NCBI GenBank assembly: GCA_010672825.2
Contig: JAAHFU020000001.1
Coordinates: 2,232,001-2,296,000 of the forward strand
DNA: 64,000 bases
Direction of reading: 5' to 3'
From: Leptolyngbya sp. SIO1E4
Lineage (GTDB): Bacteria; Cyanobacteriota; Cyanobacteriia; Phormidesmidales; Phormidesmidaceae
In this document: piece after piece, positions 23,965-33,672 of the stretch
Layout of the letters: each line of letters starts with the position of its first letter
Position numbering within the stretch: position 1 is the first letter of the stretch
Translations under genes and position numbers: made by a program
The notes under the pieces: generated by a model
Told to the model about the DNA's origin: nothing
What the model saw: the letters and a program-made list of their open reading frames with translations, nothing else
Database searches by the model: none

Positions 23965-25689
23965 ATGGAGCTGGGAAAGCCGCTAGGGTCTGTGATTGAA
24001 GGCTCTTTGAGTCGAGGCTTAGAAGTACGTCTGCACCCTAATATGTCGGTCGAGGAAGTGCGGGTCGGGAAATTCCTGGTGGTGCAGGGACGACGATCGC
24101 GCTTCTTCTGCATGCTAACGGATGTGTCTTTGGGGACTGCTAGCGCCCGCATTCTGGCAAACCCGCCAGAGCCCTCCAATTTCTTTCTCCAAGAAGTGCT
24201 GTCAGGCACCGGCACCTATGGAACGTTGAGTCTCAGCCCCATGCTGATGCTGACGCCCCAACATGAGGAAGAGAGAGAGAAAGGGGGTGAGGAAGCGACG
24301 ACCCGTAACCCAAAATCATCCCTGGCTTCTTACCAAGCCCAAAGTAGTGCTCCAGTTGAGTTACTGCCGGTCAAAACGATTCCAGGGCATTTTAGTCAAG
24401 TCTACGATGCTATCGAACAGGATTTTCGCATTGTCTTTGGCTGGGAAGATGACCCCCACCGCCGCAATTTTGTCATTGGTGAGCCCATTGACATGGCAGT
24501 GCCGATTTGCCTGGATCTTGATCGGTTTGTCGAACGCAGCAACGGTATCTTCGGGAAGTCTGGTACGGGTAAATCGTTTCTGACCCGCGTTTTGTTATCT
24601 GGCATCATTCAGCGGCAGGCAGCGGTCAACCTGATTTTTGATATGCATTCCGAATATGGCTGGGAGGCTGTCAGTGAAGGGAAGCACTTCAGTACAGTTA
24701 AAGGGTTGCGGCAGCTTTTTCCTGGGCTAGTTCAGATTTTCACCCTTGATCCAGAAGCGACGAAACGGCGCGGTGTGCGAGATGCTCAAGAGCTTTATAT
24801 CAGCTTTGATCAGATTGATGTTGAAGACCTAACGCTGGTGCGCGGCGAGCTTAACTTGTCTGAAGCCAGTCTGGAAAATGCCATCATTCTGCGCAATGAG
24901 TTTGGCAAAGGCTGGATCAACCGCCTCCTGACCCTGACAAATGAGGAAATTCAGGAGTTTTGCGAGACCAAGATGGGCAATAAGTCATCCATCATGGCCC
25001 TGCAACGAAAACTGACGCGCTTGGCGGATTTGAAGTACATTCGAGCGGCCTGTCCTCACAATTATGTCAGCCAGATTTTAGCGGCGTTGGATGCCGGTAA
25101 ACATGTGGTGGTAGAGTTTGGCTCACAGTCAAACATGCTGTCTTATATGTTGGCGACGAATGTGATTGCTCGCCGCATCCATGCTAATTACGTGCGCAAA
25201 GCCGATCGCTTTTTGCAGACCAAAAACCCCAGCGATCGCCCCCAACAACTCATGATCACTATCGAAGAAGCCCACCGCTTCCTCGATCCGGCGACGGCCC
25301 GGCAAACCATCTTCGGCACCATCGCCCGAGAGATGCGCAAGTACTTTGTGACGCTGCTTGTGGTCGATCAGCGCCCCTCTGGTATCGACAACGAGGTGAT
25401 GTCTCAAATCGGCACGCGCATTACCGCCCTGCTGAATGATGAGAAAGATATTGACGCTATTTTTACTGGCGTCTCTGGCGCTCAAAGTCTGCGATCGGTG
25501 CTGGCAAAACTAGATTCTAAACAGCAGGCCCTAGTGCTTGGACACGCTACTCCGATGCCAGTAGTGGTGCGCACCCGTGCCTACGATTCTCAGTTTTATG
25601 CTGAAGTCGGAGCCACTGCTTGGGGTGATATGCCTGATGAACCCCTCTTCCGTGCTGCTGAAGCGGCTAAGGCTGATTTAGGGTTTTGA
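23965..25689 (+). CDS. HerA-like ATPase (HAS-barrel, DUF87)
   Basis: This 574-residue ATPase of the HerA/FtsK-related class acts as a DNA translocase with NurA in archaea. The N-terminal 95 residues fit a HAS-barrel. Walker A is FGKSGTGKS (196-204), Walker B is MITIEEAHRF (about 428-437), and the arginine region RQTIFGTIAREMRKYFVTLLVVDQRPSGID follows, as in HerA. A charged linker at about 99-130 (Glu/Lys/Thr-rich) separates barrel and core. A strong GGAGG site precedes the ATG. No NurA nuclease gene lies beside it, so its partner in cyanobacteria is unclear. Confidence 0.85.
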   Translation: MELGKPLGSVIEGSLSRGLEVRLHPNMSVEEVRVGKFLVVQGRRSRFFCMLTDVSLGTASARILANPPEPSNFFLQEVLSGTGTYGTLSLSPMLMLTPQHEEEREKGGEEATTRNPKSSLASYQAQSSAPVELLPVKTIPGHFSQVYDAIEQDFRIVFGWEDDPHRRNFVIGEPIDMAVPICLDLDRFVERSNGIFGKSGTGKSFLTRVLLSGIIQRQAAVNLIFDMHSEYGWEAVSEGKHFSTVKGLRQLFPGLVQIFTLDPEATKRRGVRDAQELYISFDQIDVEDLTLVRGELNLSEASLENAIILRNEFGKGWINRLLTLTNEEIQEFCETKMGNKSSIMALQRKLTRLADLKYIRAACPHNYVSQILAALDAGKHVVVEFGSQSNMLSYMLATNVIARRIHANYVRKADRFLQTKNPSDRPQQLMITIEEAHRFLDPATARQTIFGTIAREMRKYFVTLLVVDQRPSGIDNEVMSQIGTRITALLNDEKDIDAIFTGVSGAQSLRSVLAKLDSKQQALVLGHATPMPVVVRTRAYDSQFYAEVGATAWGDMPDEPLFRAAEAAKADLGF

Positions 25690-26286
25690 GAACGCGATCT
25701 CAAAATTCGAGAGCTAACGGTAAATTTTACGTTGGCATTCTAATATCAATCCTCAAAATTAGAGGGATCAAACCGCTTGTATCAATTCTGAATAACGTGA
25801 GTTTGACGGCTGCATAAGTGTCTATAGCCTTGTTCAGGTGAGTCCAGTACATCTGGGTCAAGGCAGGGTCTAGGGTTTGGGGTTTAGGGTGTGCTTGATT
25901 AGCCTGCATACCGCAATAAATGCCTCAAGGTTGATACTCATCTAGAGATGTATCTATTAATCTCGATATCGCTAAAGATATGAAATATGGTTGAGATATT
26001 TAGTAAAAAGTAGCGATATTTGAAGACTGTCTAACCCAGCCCCTAAAAGATAGAAATATGGTTTTTCGGATTGTTATCTATTAATGATTTTTGTTAAGGC
26101 CTGAGTTAAATTCGATCAACAGATAATTAGCCATTCTTCAATGGGTTTTCTCCCAAGCATTAAAGTCGCTGCAGAAGGGCCGTTAGAGGGTGACAATTCA
26201 CCTAATTATATGAGTTACTGAGTATCTAATGCGCACATTCAATCATTGCGTAATCTGAGCCCATCGGTCAAACGTAGGGACGGGTA
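25690..26286. other. Non-coding AT-rich region
   Basis: These 597 bp separate the HerA-like gene from the sensor kinase. The region is clearly more AT-rich than its surroundings, and the short sequence GAAATATGGTT occurs twice (around 25981 and 26053). No credible ORF, tRNA or terminator was seen. The right end must hold the promoter of the kinase gene. Confidence 0.5.
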
Positions 26287-27765
26287 ATGCAGTTTCCCAA
26301 AAACCTTAATCAAGCTTGGACCAGCCGCATGATTCAGCGGCTTGGTTCACCCAGATGGAAACCCTTGATCACAGAAACTCGCAGCCAGATTTTGCTGTGC
26401 TACATCGGGCTGATGGCACTTTTCATCGGCATTGCGGTGCCCTGTATCTATCAGGTTTTATATCGTGAAGGCGATCGCCGAGTAAAAGCGGATGTGATTG
26501 AGGAAGTTCAGGAATTTCGAGATTTCCTGGTGGCTCAGCCGCCTGGAACGGTGATGCAAATGCAGCGCCTGATAGTGCAATACATTAATGATGATTTGCC
26601 AGAAGACGAACAATATTTCGTATTTATAGTTGATGAGCAACCCTTTGCCTCTGAACCCAAACCTTTACCCAGCGTGATGCAGGCCGGATCGCCCTTGATG
26701 GAACAATGGCGTCTAGTCAAGCGCCAGGTTCAAGGAGAGTGGGCAACTGGTGATCCGCAGGTGGGCAGAGTGGTATACGACGTGGAGCCAATCTCGGTCG
26801 ATGCGCAAGTCAGGGGGGTATTCGTCATTGCCCATACCACCTTGCAGGAGCGCCTCGAGATTGATCGAATTGTCCGCACAGTTTTGTTGATTATGCTGGC
26901 AATTTTGCTCTTAGCAGTGGTGCTTGCCTGGCTGCTGTCAGCTCGAATTTTAAAGCCCTTGAGATCGCTCGCTATAACTGCTCGCAGCATCAGCGAGTCT
27001 GACTTGTCGCAGCGCATTACCGTGAGTGGCAGAGGCGAACTTGCAGAGGTGGCCGCCACCTTTAATGACATGATGGATCGGCTGCAAGTTGCCTTTACGA
27101 GTCAGAAAACATTTATTCGTGATGCCAGTCACGAATTGCGCACCCCCATTACGATTATTCAAGGACATCTAGAACTGATGGGGTCAGATCCCGAAGAGCA
27201 GCGGGAGACCTTGGAACTCGTCCATGATGAATTAGATCGAATGAACCGTTTTGTCGGTGACATGTTGATTTTGGCAAAGGCGGGACGCCCAGATTTTATT
27301 CAGTCAGAGATGGTTGATTTAGAGACCCTGACGAGCGAGATTTATAACAAGGCAAGAGTCATCACCCACTGCAATTGCGAACTGAGTCAGCGGGGGTACG
27401 GAAAAGTTTGGCTTGATGGCCAAAGAATTACTCAAGCTATGCTCCAATTAGTCCAAAATGCCGATCAGCATACGCCCACAACCGGGCTGATTACCCTCGG
27501 CTCTTCGCGCAGCCACCGTCATGTTCGGTTTTGGGTGACCGATACTGGGAAAGGAATTCGTGCTCAAGATCAAAATCGTATCTTTGAAAGATTCGCCAGA
27601 GTGGCTAACCAATCCCGACAATCAGAAGGGGCGGGGTTGGGTTTGTCAATCGTTCATGCGATCGCAGAAGCCTCAGGAGGGCGTATCACGCTTCAGAGTA
27701 CGCCTGGCCGAGGGGCTACCTTTACCCTGATATTGCCCGTGAAACCTTCCTGCTCCCTTGGGTAG
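26287..27765 (+). CDS. Orphan membrane sensor histidine kinase
   Basis: This 492-residue two-component kinase has a first membrane span at about 34-56, an extracytoplasmic sensor region of some 135 residues and a second span at about 195-218. A HAMP domain (LSARILKPLRSLAITARSI, from about 217) leads to HisKA with the phospho-acceptor His282 in ASHELRTPI, and then HATPase with QNADQH, DTGKGI and GAGLGLSIV. The sensor region has no recognised fold. No response regulator gene is adjacent. The gene ends 7 bp from the convergent NDH-2-like gene, which leaves little room for a terminator. Confidence 0.93.
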   Translation: MQFPKNLNQAWTSRMIQRLGSPRWKPLITETRSQILLCYIGLMALFIGIAVPCIYQVLYREGDRRVKADVIEEVQEFRDFLVAQPPGTVMQMQRLIVQYINDDLPEDEQYFVFIVDEQPFASEPKPLPSVMQAGSPLMEQWRLVKRQVQGEWATGDPQVGRVVYDVEPISVDAQVRGVFVIAHTTLQERLEIDRIVRTVLLIMLAILLLAVVLAWLLSARILKPLRSLAITARSISESDLSQRITVSGRGELAEVAATFNDMMDRLQVAFTSQKTFIRDASHELRTPITIIQGHLELMGSDPEEQRETLELVHDELDRMNRFVGDMLILAKAGRPDFIQSEMVDLETLTSEIYNKARVITHCNCELSQRGYGKVWLDGQRITQAMLQLVQNADQHTPTTGLITLGSSRSHRHVRFWVTDTGKGIRAQDQNRIFERFARVANQSRQSEGAGLGLSIVHAIAEASGGRITLQSTPGRGATFTLILPVKPSCSLG

Positions 27766-27772
27766 AGTCTTT

Positions 27773-29017
27773 TCAACTACCCCAATGCCACAGCCAGTGC
27801 CAGACTCTTGCCAACCGATAGCGGGCCACACGCCAACGGTGATTGCCCCCTGGCGGTAGACGGTAAACATAGGCTACCTGGCGCAAGATACTCGCTACTC
27901 GACCCTTGAGAACAATCCCTGCACTGTCTACTAAGGCATCTTGTTGCCCCAGGGTCATCATGTCTCCCAGGTGAGTGTAGTGAAATGATTTCAACGGTCG
28001 CCGTTGCATCAGTGCCAACAGATTGTGGGCAACGGTGTCTGCCCCTTGATAGGCTGCCTGGGCTGTTTGGGGGGCAGGGCGATCGCCCTGCCCCATCACG
28101 ATGGCCTGATCACCCACCACAAAGACCTCAGGATGCTGAGGTATCTGCAGTGTTGACCGAGGCATAATCGCGCCATTATGGTCACAGTTCACTGAGGTTG
28201 AAGCGGCTAGCCACGCTCTGGGTTGCGTGCCGGCTACCCCAATAACCACATCCGCAGCTAGGGTATCTCCCCCCATTGTTGTGGCGATATGCAGGCGGTT
28301 AGGTTCAATGGCGGTCACCTCTGTCTCAAGGTGTAGGGCTACCCGGCGCTGAGCGAGCGATCGCACCGCTGCCCGTTGTACCCGCGCTGGAAAAGGCTTC
28401 AGAATGACAGAACCCCGCTCAATCAGATGCAGGGTCCCCTGCGACCCTAAACAATCCGCCAGCTTACAGGCTAACTCTACCCCGTTGGGGCCACCCCCAA
28501 CGATGGCCATGTTAATGGGGTGGCTGGCTGCTGCGAGTAAATTAGCCAGCCGTGCGCTCAAACGTTCCACATCTGCCAGGGTGCGAAAGCCGTAGGTGTA
28601 TTCCGCCCAACCCGGGATGGGCAGTGAGCGATCGCGGCTCCCTGTTGCCACCACCAGATAGTCATAGGAAACCCGTTCACCTGAGACCAACTCGACCCTG
28701 CGGGCCGACAACTCAAGGTGCTTCGCTGCGGTCTGCAGATGGCGAATCGTTGTGCCTTGGAGCAGCGTGGCATACCTCGGTACGATTTCCCAAGGCTTAA
28801 GTTCATCGGTTAACAGCTCATAAAGCAGCGGCGTAAACACGAAGTGATCGCGGGGTTCGATCAGCGTGATATGGCAAGGATGACGGGCGCGACGACAGCG
28901 CTGATGTAGATAAAGCGCCGTATACAGCCCCCCAAAACCGCCCCCAACCACACAAACCTGGGGAGGAAACGCAGTATGTTTGGGATGAAACGGATCCACC
29001 GTTGCCAATGGCTGCAT
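27773..29017 (-). CDS. Type II NAD(P)H dehydrogenase family (NdbB-like)
   Basis: This 414-residue membrane-peripheral flavoprotein has the NDH-2 layout: FAD site VVGGGFGGLYTALYL (23-37), ATG-type motif VVATGS (about 121-126), nucleotide site AIVGGGPNGVELACKL (about 168-183) and the FAD-binding VFVVGDQA near 300. The C-terminal amphipathic region (HWRVARYRLARVWHWLWHWGS-like end) may attach it to the membrane. In Synechocystis NdbB reduces demethylphylloquinone in vitamin K1 synthesis. This protein is of that type, but NdbA or NdbC identity cannot be excluded without a tree. It is divergent from the phosphopantetheinyl transferase gene. Confidence 0.87.
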   Translation of the reverse strand: MQPLATVDPFHPKHTAFPPQVCVVGGGFGGLYTALYLHQRCRRARHPCHITLIEPRDHFVFTPLLYELLTDELKPWEIVPRYATLLQGTTIRHLQTAAKHLELSARRVELVSGERVSYDYLVVATGSRDRSLPIPGWAEYTYGFRTLADVERLSARLANLLAAASHPINMAIVGGGPNGVELACKLADCLGSQGTLHLIERGSVILKPFPARVQRAAVRSLAQRRVALHLETEVTAIEPNRLHIATTMGGDTLAADVVIGVAGTQPRAWLAASTSVNCDHNGAIMPRSTLQIPQHPEVFVVGDQAIVMGQGDRPAPQTAQAAYQGADTVAHNLLALMQRRPLKSFHYTHLGDMMTLGQQDALVDSAGIVLKGRVASILRQVAYVYRLPPGGNHRWRVARYRLARVWHWLWHWGS

Positions 29018-29059
29018 TGCTATCGTGCATTTGAGATATTTGCCAGTTTACCCAGGGCA

Positions 29060-29851
29060 ATGTGGGATGATCTGCAGCGAGAGCCTTCTCTAACCTGGAA
29101 ACCGTCTATGCTAAGCCCATTGACAGTTGCGAAACTACTCCCTGCGTTACCGCTGCCTAGCAAGGCTGAAACGCACATTTGGCAGTTGCCCCTTGCCTGG
29201 GTAAGCACCCAAGCAGATAACTGGTCTTTGTGGCTCTCCAGGGATGAGCAAGATCGGGCGCAGCGGTTCTATCGCTCTCAGGATCGCACTCGTTTCATCT
29301 TATGTCGAGGGGGCTTACGCTATCTCCTGGCTCGCTATCTGGGGTGTCCTCCAGACGCCTTAGCATTCGCTTATGGCCCTCACGGTAAACCGAGTTTAGT
29401 CAATCCGCCCAGAGCCTTGCACTTTAATCTGGCCCATACCAAAGAATGGGTGGTGTATGGCGTTGGGCATCACGAACATTTAGGCGTGGATGTTGAACAA
29501 ATTGTCCCGCGTCTTCATCTAGACGGTTTAATCCAGCGGTGTCTGATGCCAGAGGAGCAAGCCTGCCTCTCGGCTGCACCTGCCGAGCGGCTCAACGACT
29601 TCTTCAGGTATTGGACCGTGAAAGAGGCTCACCTGAAGGCGATCGGGCTGGGTCTGAGTTATCCGATGACGGATGTGCAAGTAGCCTGGCAGCCTGCTCC
29701 TTATCTAGTGCGCCCGGCTCAGACAAAGGCCGGGTCTCCTCATGCTTGGACCGTTAAGCTATGGCACCCGACTGAGACTGCGATCGCAGCTGCCTGTGTC
29801 GGCCAGGCAGACAGCAGGCTCTCTATCCGTTTTTTCCCCTTGGACAGCTAG
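29060..29851 (+). CDS. 4'-phosphopantetheinyl transferase (Sfp/HetI type)
   Basis: This enzyme transfers phosphopantetheine from CoA to a serine of carrier proteins in fatty-acid, polyketide or peptide synthesis. The Sfp signatures are present: GKPSL...ALHFNLAHT in the middle, the Mg-binding LGVDVEQI and FFRYWTVKEAHLKAIGLGL. The open frame extends left to 28976, but there it overlaps the divergent NdbB-like gene. Met at 29060 or 29108 fits the family's start better, and 29060 is used here. In cyanobacteria one such enzyme usually serves all carrier proteins. The gene is not next to any synthase. Confidence 0.9.
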   Translation: MWDDLQREPSLTWKPSMLSPLTVAKLLPALPLPSKAETHIWQLPLAWVSTQADNWSLWLSRDEQDRAQRFYRSQDRTRFILCRGGLRYLLARYLGCPPDALAFAYGPHGKPSLVNPPRALHFNLAHTKEWVVYGVGHHEHLGVDVEQIVPRLHLDGLIQRCLMPEEQACLSAAPAERLNDFFRYWTVKEAHLKAIGLGLSYPMTDVQVAWQPAPYLVRPAQTKAGSPHAWTVKLWHPTETAIAAACVGQADSRLSIRFFPLDS

Positions 29852-29897
29852 CGACCCTTGTGCTTGCGTCTTCTGCACCTGACGAGGGGAGATGTCT

Positions 29898-30764
29898 CTA
29901 GAAAGCGCTCTCGCTGCTCCTGCACACCGGGTAAGACGTAATCAGCAGCTCTGAAATTTTGCCCCGGCGCTGAGCATTAGAATTAATTGCCCGTGAGGCT
30001 TGAATGGGGTGCATATAGAAGTCTTGGTATAAGTCACGGATGAACGGGCAATCCGAATTTGACAGCATGACTTTGACGCCTCGTTCAGCCAGACACGCGA
30101 AGGTTTGCTGAAGCCGCGCTTGGTCTTCTGCATTAAATCCATAGCGGTTATAGCCCGTAAAATTGCTGGTGGCGCTAATGGGGTGGTAGGGCGGGTCAAA
30201 ATAGACAAAATCATCTCGGGTTTGGGCCCGCTGCAAAATAGCGGTGAAGGGTTCTCCTAAAATGTCGGTGTGTTGCAGCGCTTTTGAGGCCAGCCGTAAA
30301 GTCGCTATATCGCAAATCTTAGGATTCTTATAGCGCCCCATCGGAACATTGAAATGCCCTCGGGAATTTTCCCGATAGAGGCCGTTAAAGCAGGTTTTGT
30401 TCAAATAAATCAGCCGCGCGGCCCGTTGGCTCGGAGACCCCAAGCTAGTTTGAGCGCGCACCCAATAGTAGTGGTTTTGGCAGTGGTTTATCTGGTGCGT
30501 TTCTAGAAGCTGAATAACGGCTTCGACCTCATCTCGAACACAGCGATAGACCGTAACCAACTCTGAATTCAAATCGGCAAGTACGGCGCTGCGGCAGCGA
30601 TCGGAAAGATGAAAAAAAATTGCCCCGCCACCCAAAAAGGGCTCATAGTAACGCTGAAATTGCCCCGGAAAATAAGGCTGATATTGTTCAATGAGACGCC
30701 CTTTACCGCCCGCCCATTTCAGAAATGGGCGAGGCATGAGAGGGGATGAGACAGCAGCCGTCAT
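29898..30764 (-). CDS. dam: Dam-like DNA adenine methylase (GATC)
   Basis: This N6-adenine methyltransferase of the D12 class has about 288 residues from the chosen Met. Motif I is PFLKWAGGKGRL near the N-terminus, FEPF-type YYEPFLGGGAIFFHL follows, and the catalytic motif is YFDPPYHP. The region LIYLNKTCFNGLYREN is typical of Dam and DpnM. An in-frame Met ten codons further upstream also exists. Dam homologues that modify GATC are widespread in cyanobacteria. No MutH or restriction gene is adjacent, so it is solitary. Every HIP1 octamer in this sequence contains GATC and is therefore a potential target. Confidence 0.92.
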   Translation of the reverse strand: MTAAVSSPLMPRPFLKWAGGKGRLIEQYQPYFPGQFQRYYEPFLGGGAIFFHLSDRCRSAVLADLNSELVTVYRCVRDEVEAVIQLLETHQINHCQNHYYWVRAQTSLGSPSQRAARLIYLNKTCFNGLYRENSRGHFNVPMGRYKNPKICDIATLRLASKALQHTDILGEPFTAILQRAQTRDDFVYFDPPYHPISATSNFTGYNRYGFNAEDQARLQQTFACLAERGVKVMLSNSDCPFIRDLYQDFYMHPIQASRAINSNAQRRGKISELLITSYPVCRSSESAF

Positions 30765-30987
30765 GCTAAAGAGAGGGAAGGCAACCCAGAACAAGTCAGC
30801 GCCTTTGACGGTAAGACAAAGACATTCACTGCCATCCTAGACGAACACATGTACCCATTACAATTATCTACTGTGATTTGCCCCATCAATCCATTCAACC
30901 CCTAACCTGCGATAGGATGAATTACGAAATCACCTCTGGCGGGCGATCGCGCTGCTGACCCAATTCATAGTTGCGCTGGTTTGAATT

Positions 30988-31191
30988 ATGCAAGAGTTTT
31001 TTAATAACGTTTCCCGATATCCCAGATATTTCATTTCCTTTACGTTGGGAATCCTCTTTAACACCATTGAGCCCTTGATGCCAATGCTGAAACGTCCCAC
31101 CACTGCGATTGCCTTGGTGGGGGCAGCGGTGGCGACCCTAGTGTTTTTAACCTTTACCCTGCGGGCAATGTTAGGGCTGGCCGCTGTCTAA
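30988..31191 (+). CDS. ycf33: DUF751 family protein Ycf33
   Basis: This small membrane protein of 67 residues is conserved in cyanobacteria and red-algal-type plastids. The pattern MQEFFNNVSRYPRYFISFTLG followed by a second hydrophobic segment (ALVGAAVATLVFLTFTLRAMLGL) is diagnostic. The function is unknown. It lies upstream of rbfA and the GH3 gene on the same strand, and the 123-bp gap to rbfA leaves open whether all three share a transcript. Confidence 0.92.
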   Translation: MQEFFNNVSRYPRYFISFTLGILFNTIEPLMPMLKRPTTAIALVGAAVATLVFLTFTLRAMLGLAAV

Positions 31192-31314
31192 AAATGACCT
31201 GTCCTAGATAACCTCCGTTGGCAGATACTGCCGTGCTTCTCCTTAGGGAGCCGGTTAAAGGCTGTGCCATCAGGTTGAGGCAGGTGACCCGAGCTTTTTT
31301 GAGAGGAATATGTC

Positions 31315-31764
31315 ATGGCTAATAGTCGGCGAGTCGCCCGTGTGGCGTCTTTGATTAAGCGAGAGGTTAGCCAGATGCTGATGTCTGGTATCAAAGACGA
31401 TCGCGTTGGTGCGGGCATGGTCAGCATTACCGATGTCGACGTTTCCGGCGACTTGCAACATGCCAAGATTTTTGTCAGTATCTACGGTACTGAAGAGGCT
31501 CGGACAGAGACGATGGCGGGTCTGCAAGCGGCGACCAGCTATGTTCGCAGTGAGCTAGGGCAGCGAGTTCGCTTGCGCCGCACCCCAGAAATTTTGTTTA
31601 AAGAAGATCGCTCAGTAGAGCGCGGTACTCAGGTATTGTCCCTAATCAACCGCCTGAGTGCTGAACGCACGGCTAAAGAATCACCGGCAGACACGGACCT
31701 GTTCGCAGGGTCTGAGGATTATTATCCTGACGCAGATATTCCCGCTGCGACTGAGGAGCTGTAG
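31315..31764 (+). CDS. rbfA: Ribosome-binding factor A
   Basis: This KH-type protein of 149 residues binds the 30S subunit and helps 16S rRNA maturation and cold adaptation. Typical segments are [50 protein letters not shown] and the C-terminal [25 protein letters not shown] 20-25 residue acidic tail follows the domain. A GAGAGGA site precedes the ATG. Its TAG stop shares its last G with the GTG start of the next gene. Confidence 0.96.
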   Translation: MANSRRVARVASLIKREVSQMLMSGIKDDRVGAGMVSITDVDVSGDLQHAKIFVSIYGTEEARTETMAGLQAATSYVRSELGQRVRLRRTPEILFKEDRSVERGTQVLSLINRLSAERTAKESPADTDLFAGSEDYYPDADIPAATEEL

Positions 31765-33422
31765 TGGCTGCTCTTGGTTTACCCAACCCAGAGAGTTTGC
31801 CCCTAGCAGCCCAAGTGGCCCAACTGGTGGTTGTGAGGGCCTCGGGTCACTTGTTTGATCACCAACGTCGCTATCCCCAATGGGAATTAGCCAATGATGA
31901 CCTCCGTCATAGCCTGGAGTCCTTAGGGATTGGTGGAGTGATTTTGCTGGGAGGTAGTGCGGCTGAGGTCGGTGTGCGATCGCAGCAGTTACAGTCCTGG
32001 GCAGAGATACCCCTGCTCATTGCGGCAGATGTGGAAGAAGGTGTTGGGCAACGTTTTGCAGGGGCTACCCACTTTCCGCCTCCCATGGCGCTATCTGCGA
32101 TCGCAACCCACGACCCGGCCTTAGCTTGCCACTACGCTGAGCAGATGGGGGCAGCCACAGCGCAAGAGGCTAGTGCCGTGGGGCTCAACTGGCTGTTAGC
32201 CCCCGTTGTAGACGTCAACAATAATGCTGACAATCCAGTCATCAATGTACGGGCCTTGGGAGAGACGCCTGATCAGGTCAGCCAGCTGAGCCGGGCTTTT
32301 ATCCGAGGTGCCCAACGGTTTCCAGTACTGACAACGGCCAAACACTTTCCAGGCCATGGGGATACCACGGTAGACTCCCATCTGCACTTGCCCGTGATTT
32401 CCCACGATCGCGCCCGCTTAAATCAGGTGGAACTGGTCCCGTTTTGTCAGGCGATCGCAGCCGGTGTAGATGCCGTAATGACGGCTCATTTGCAGGTTCC
32501 AGCCCTTGATAAACAGCGGCCAGCGACCCTATCACCTAAGATTGTGACCGGGTTACTGCGTCAGACTCTAGGATTTGATGGTTTGGTTGTAACCGATGCG
32601 CTCATTATGGGGGCGATCACCGATCACTACGGCCCCTATGAGGCTGCCGTGATGGCCCTAGAAGCCGGATCGGATGTGTTGCTCATGCCTTCAGACCCCG
32701 AGGGGACGATTCAGGCGGTGTGCGAAGCCGTGCGGACCGGACGCCTTGCCCCAGACCGGATTATGGCTTCCGTGGAGCGGTTGTGGCGGGCCAAGCAAAA
32801 GGTGGGCGATCGCCTGACCATTCCCCCCGAGACCTGCCACGCCTGGGAACACATTCCCCCGCCACCCATTCAGCTAGATGCGCTGGCAACGCCTTCGTCA
32901 AGGCAGCTGATCACGCAGATCACTCAAGCATCCAGCAAATTGCGAGGGCAAGTGCCTCCCTTGCCCCCTTCAGCCCAGGGGCGATCGCTGATCATCGTAG
33001 ATGATGTGTTGAACACCGACTGGTTAAACCGCCAGGCACCCGCGATCGCCCACCCCAACCAGTATGGCTATGTGCCCCGGTTACTCGATAGCGCTGCCTG
33101 CCTGCTGACCCCCAGCAGCTCTGCTGTCCCTCAGATTCCAACGCTGCTGCAAATCTTTAGTCGGGGGAATCCTTTCCGAGGCAGTGCTGGTCTTAGCGAC
33201 CTGGCGCTTCATTGGTTTCATTTCCTACAAGCTGCAGATTGCTTGGCAGGGCTAGTCGTTTACGGCAGCCCCTATGTGTTAGAGACATTGCTAGCAGACC
33301 TTGCTTCAGCAGTGCCCTATGGTTTCAGTTACGGTCAAATGCCCGAGGCACAGGGTGTGATTTTATCGGCGATATTGCCTGAGACGCAGGCCCTGGAGCG
33401 AGATAAAACGTTTACAGATTGA
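31764..33422 (+). CDS. Glycoside hydrolase family 3 protein (NagZ-like)
   Basis: This 552-residue protein begins with GTG, overlapping the rbfA stop. The first ~350 residues form the GH3 (beta/alpha)8 domain with AADVEEGVGQRFAGATHFPP, the signature KHFPGHGDTTVDSHLHLP and the nucleophile region GLVVTDALIMGAI. This matches beta-N-acetylhexosaminidases of cell-wall recycling. The C-terminal ~180 residues are an extra region of cyanobacterial type with no catalytic motif that I recognise. No signal peptide is visible, so a cytoplasmic role is expected. The 1-nt overlap indicates coupled translation with rbfA. Confidence 0.9.
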   Translation: MAALGLPNPESLPLAAQVAQLVVVRASGHLFDHQRRYPQWELANDDLRHSLESLGIGGVILLGGSAAEVGVRSQQLQSWAEIPLLIAADVEEGVGQRFAGATHFPPPMALSAIATHDPALACHYAEQMGAATAQEASAVGLNWLLAPVVDVNNNADNPVINVRALGETPDQVSQLSRAFIRGAQRFPVLTTAKHFPGHGDTTVDSHLHLPVISHDRARLNQVELVPFCQAIAAGVDAVMTAHLQVPALDKQRPATLSPKIVTGLLRQTLGFDGLVVTDALIMGAITDHYGPYEAAVMALEAGSDVLLMPSDPEGTIQAVCEAVRTGRLAPDRIMASVERLWRAKQKVGDRLTIPPETCHAWEHIPPPPIQLDALATPSSRQLITQITQASSKLRGQVPPLPPSAQGRSLIIVDDVLNTDWLNRQAPAIAHPNQYGYVPRLLDSAACLLTPSSSAVPQIPTLLQIFSRGNPFRGSAGLSDLALHWFHFLQAADCLAGLVVYGSPYVLETLLADLASAVPYGFSYGQMPEAQGVILSAILPETQALERDKTFTD

Positions 33423-33448
33423 TGACTTCCTGATGATCTCTTGGTCGG

Positions 33449-33551
33449 TATTGCACCTGAAATGCAAGTTGGGACAATCGGATTTCCTGAAATCCCTATG
33501 TAGCAAGGTTTTGAATTCTGCCTTTTGCCTTCTGCGTCTTGCTTTTTGCCA
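33449..33551 (+). repeat. Dispersed repeat family 1, copy B
   Basis: This element of about 103 bp after the GH3 gene is similar to 15110-15201 and to the reverse complement of 53652-53753. It contains TTGCACCTGAAATGCAA, which can form a small hairpin, the core GGACAATCGGATTTCCTG and a TTCTGCCTTTTGCCTTCTG tail. Confidence 0.75.
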
Positions 33552-33672
33552 TAGATGCCATCTTCTGTCGCGATTTGCCTTTGGATCAAGTACCCCCTAG
33601 CCCCAAATCCTAGCCCCCTGCAAGCAGCAGGACAGCCAATATCGCTGGTGCGGTCAAGGTGCCCCATCAGGC

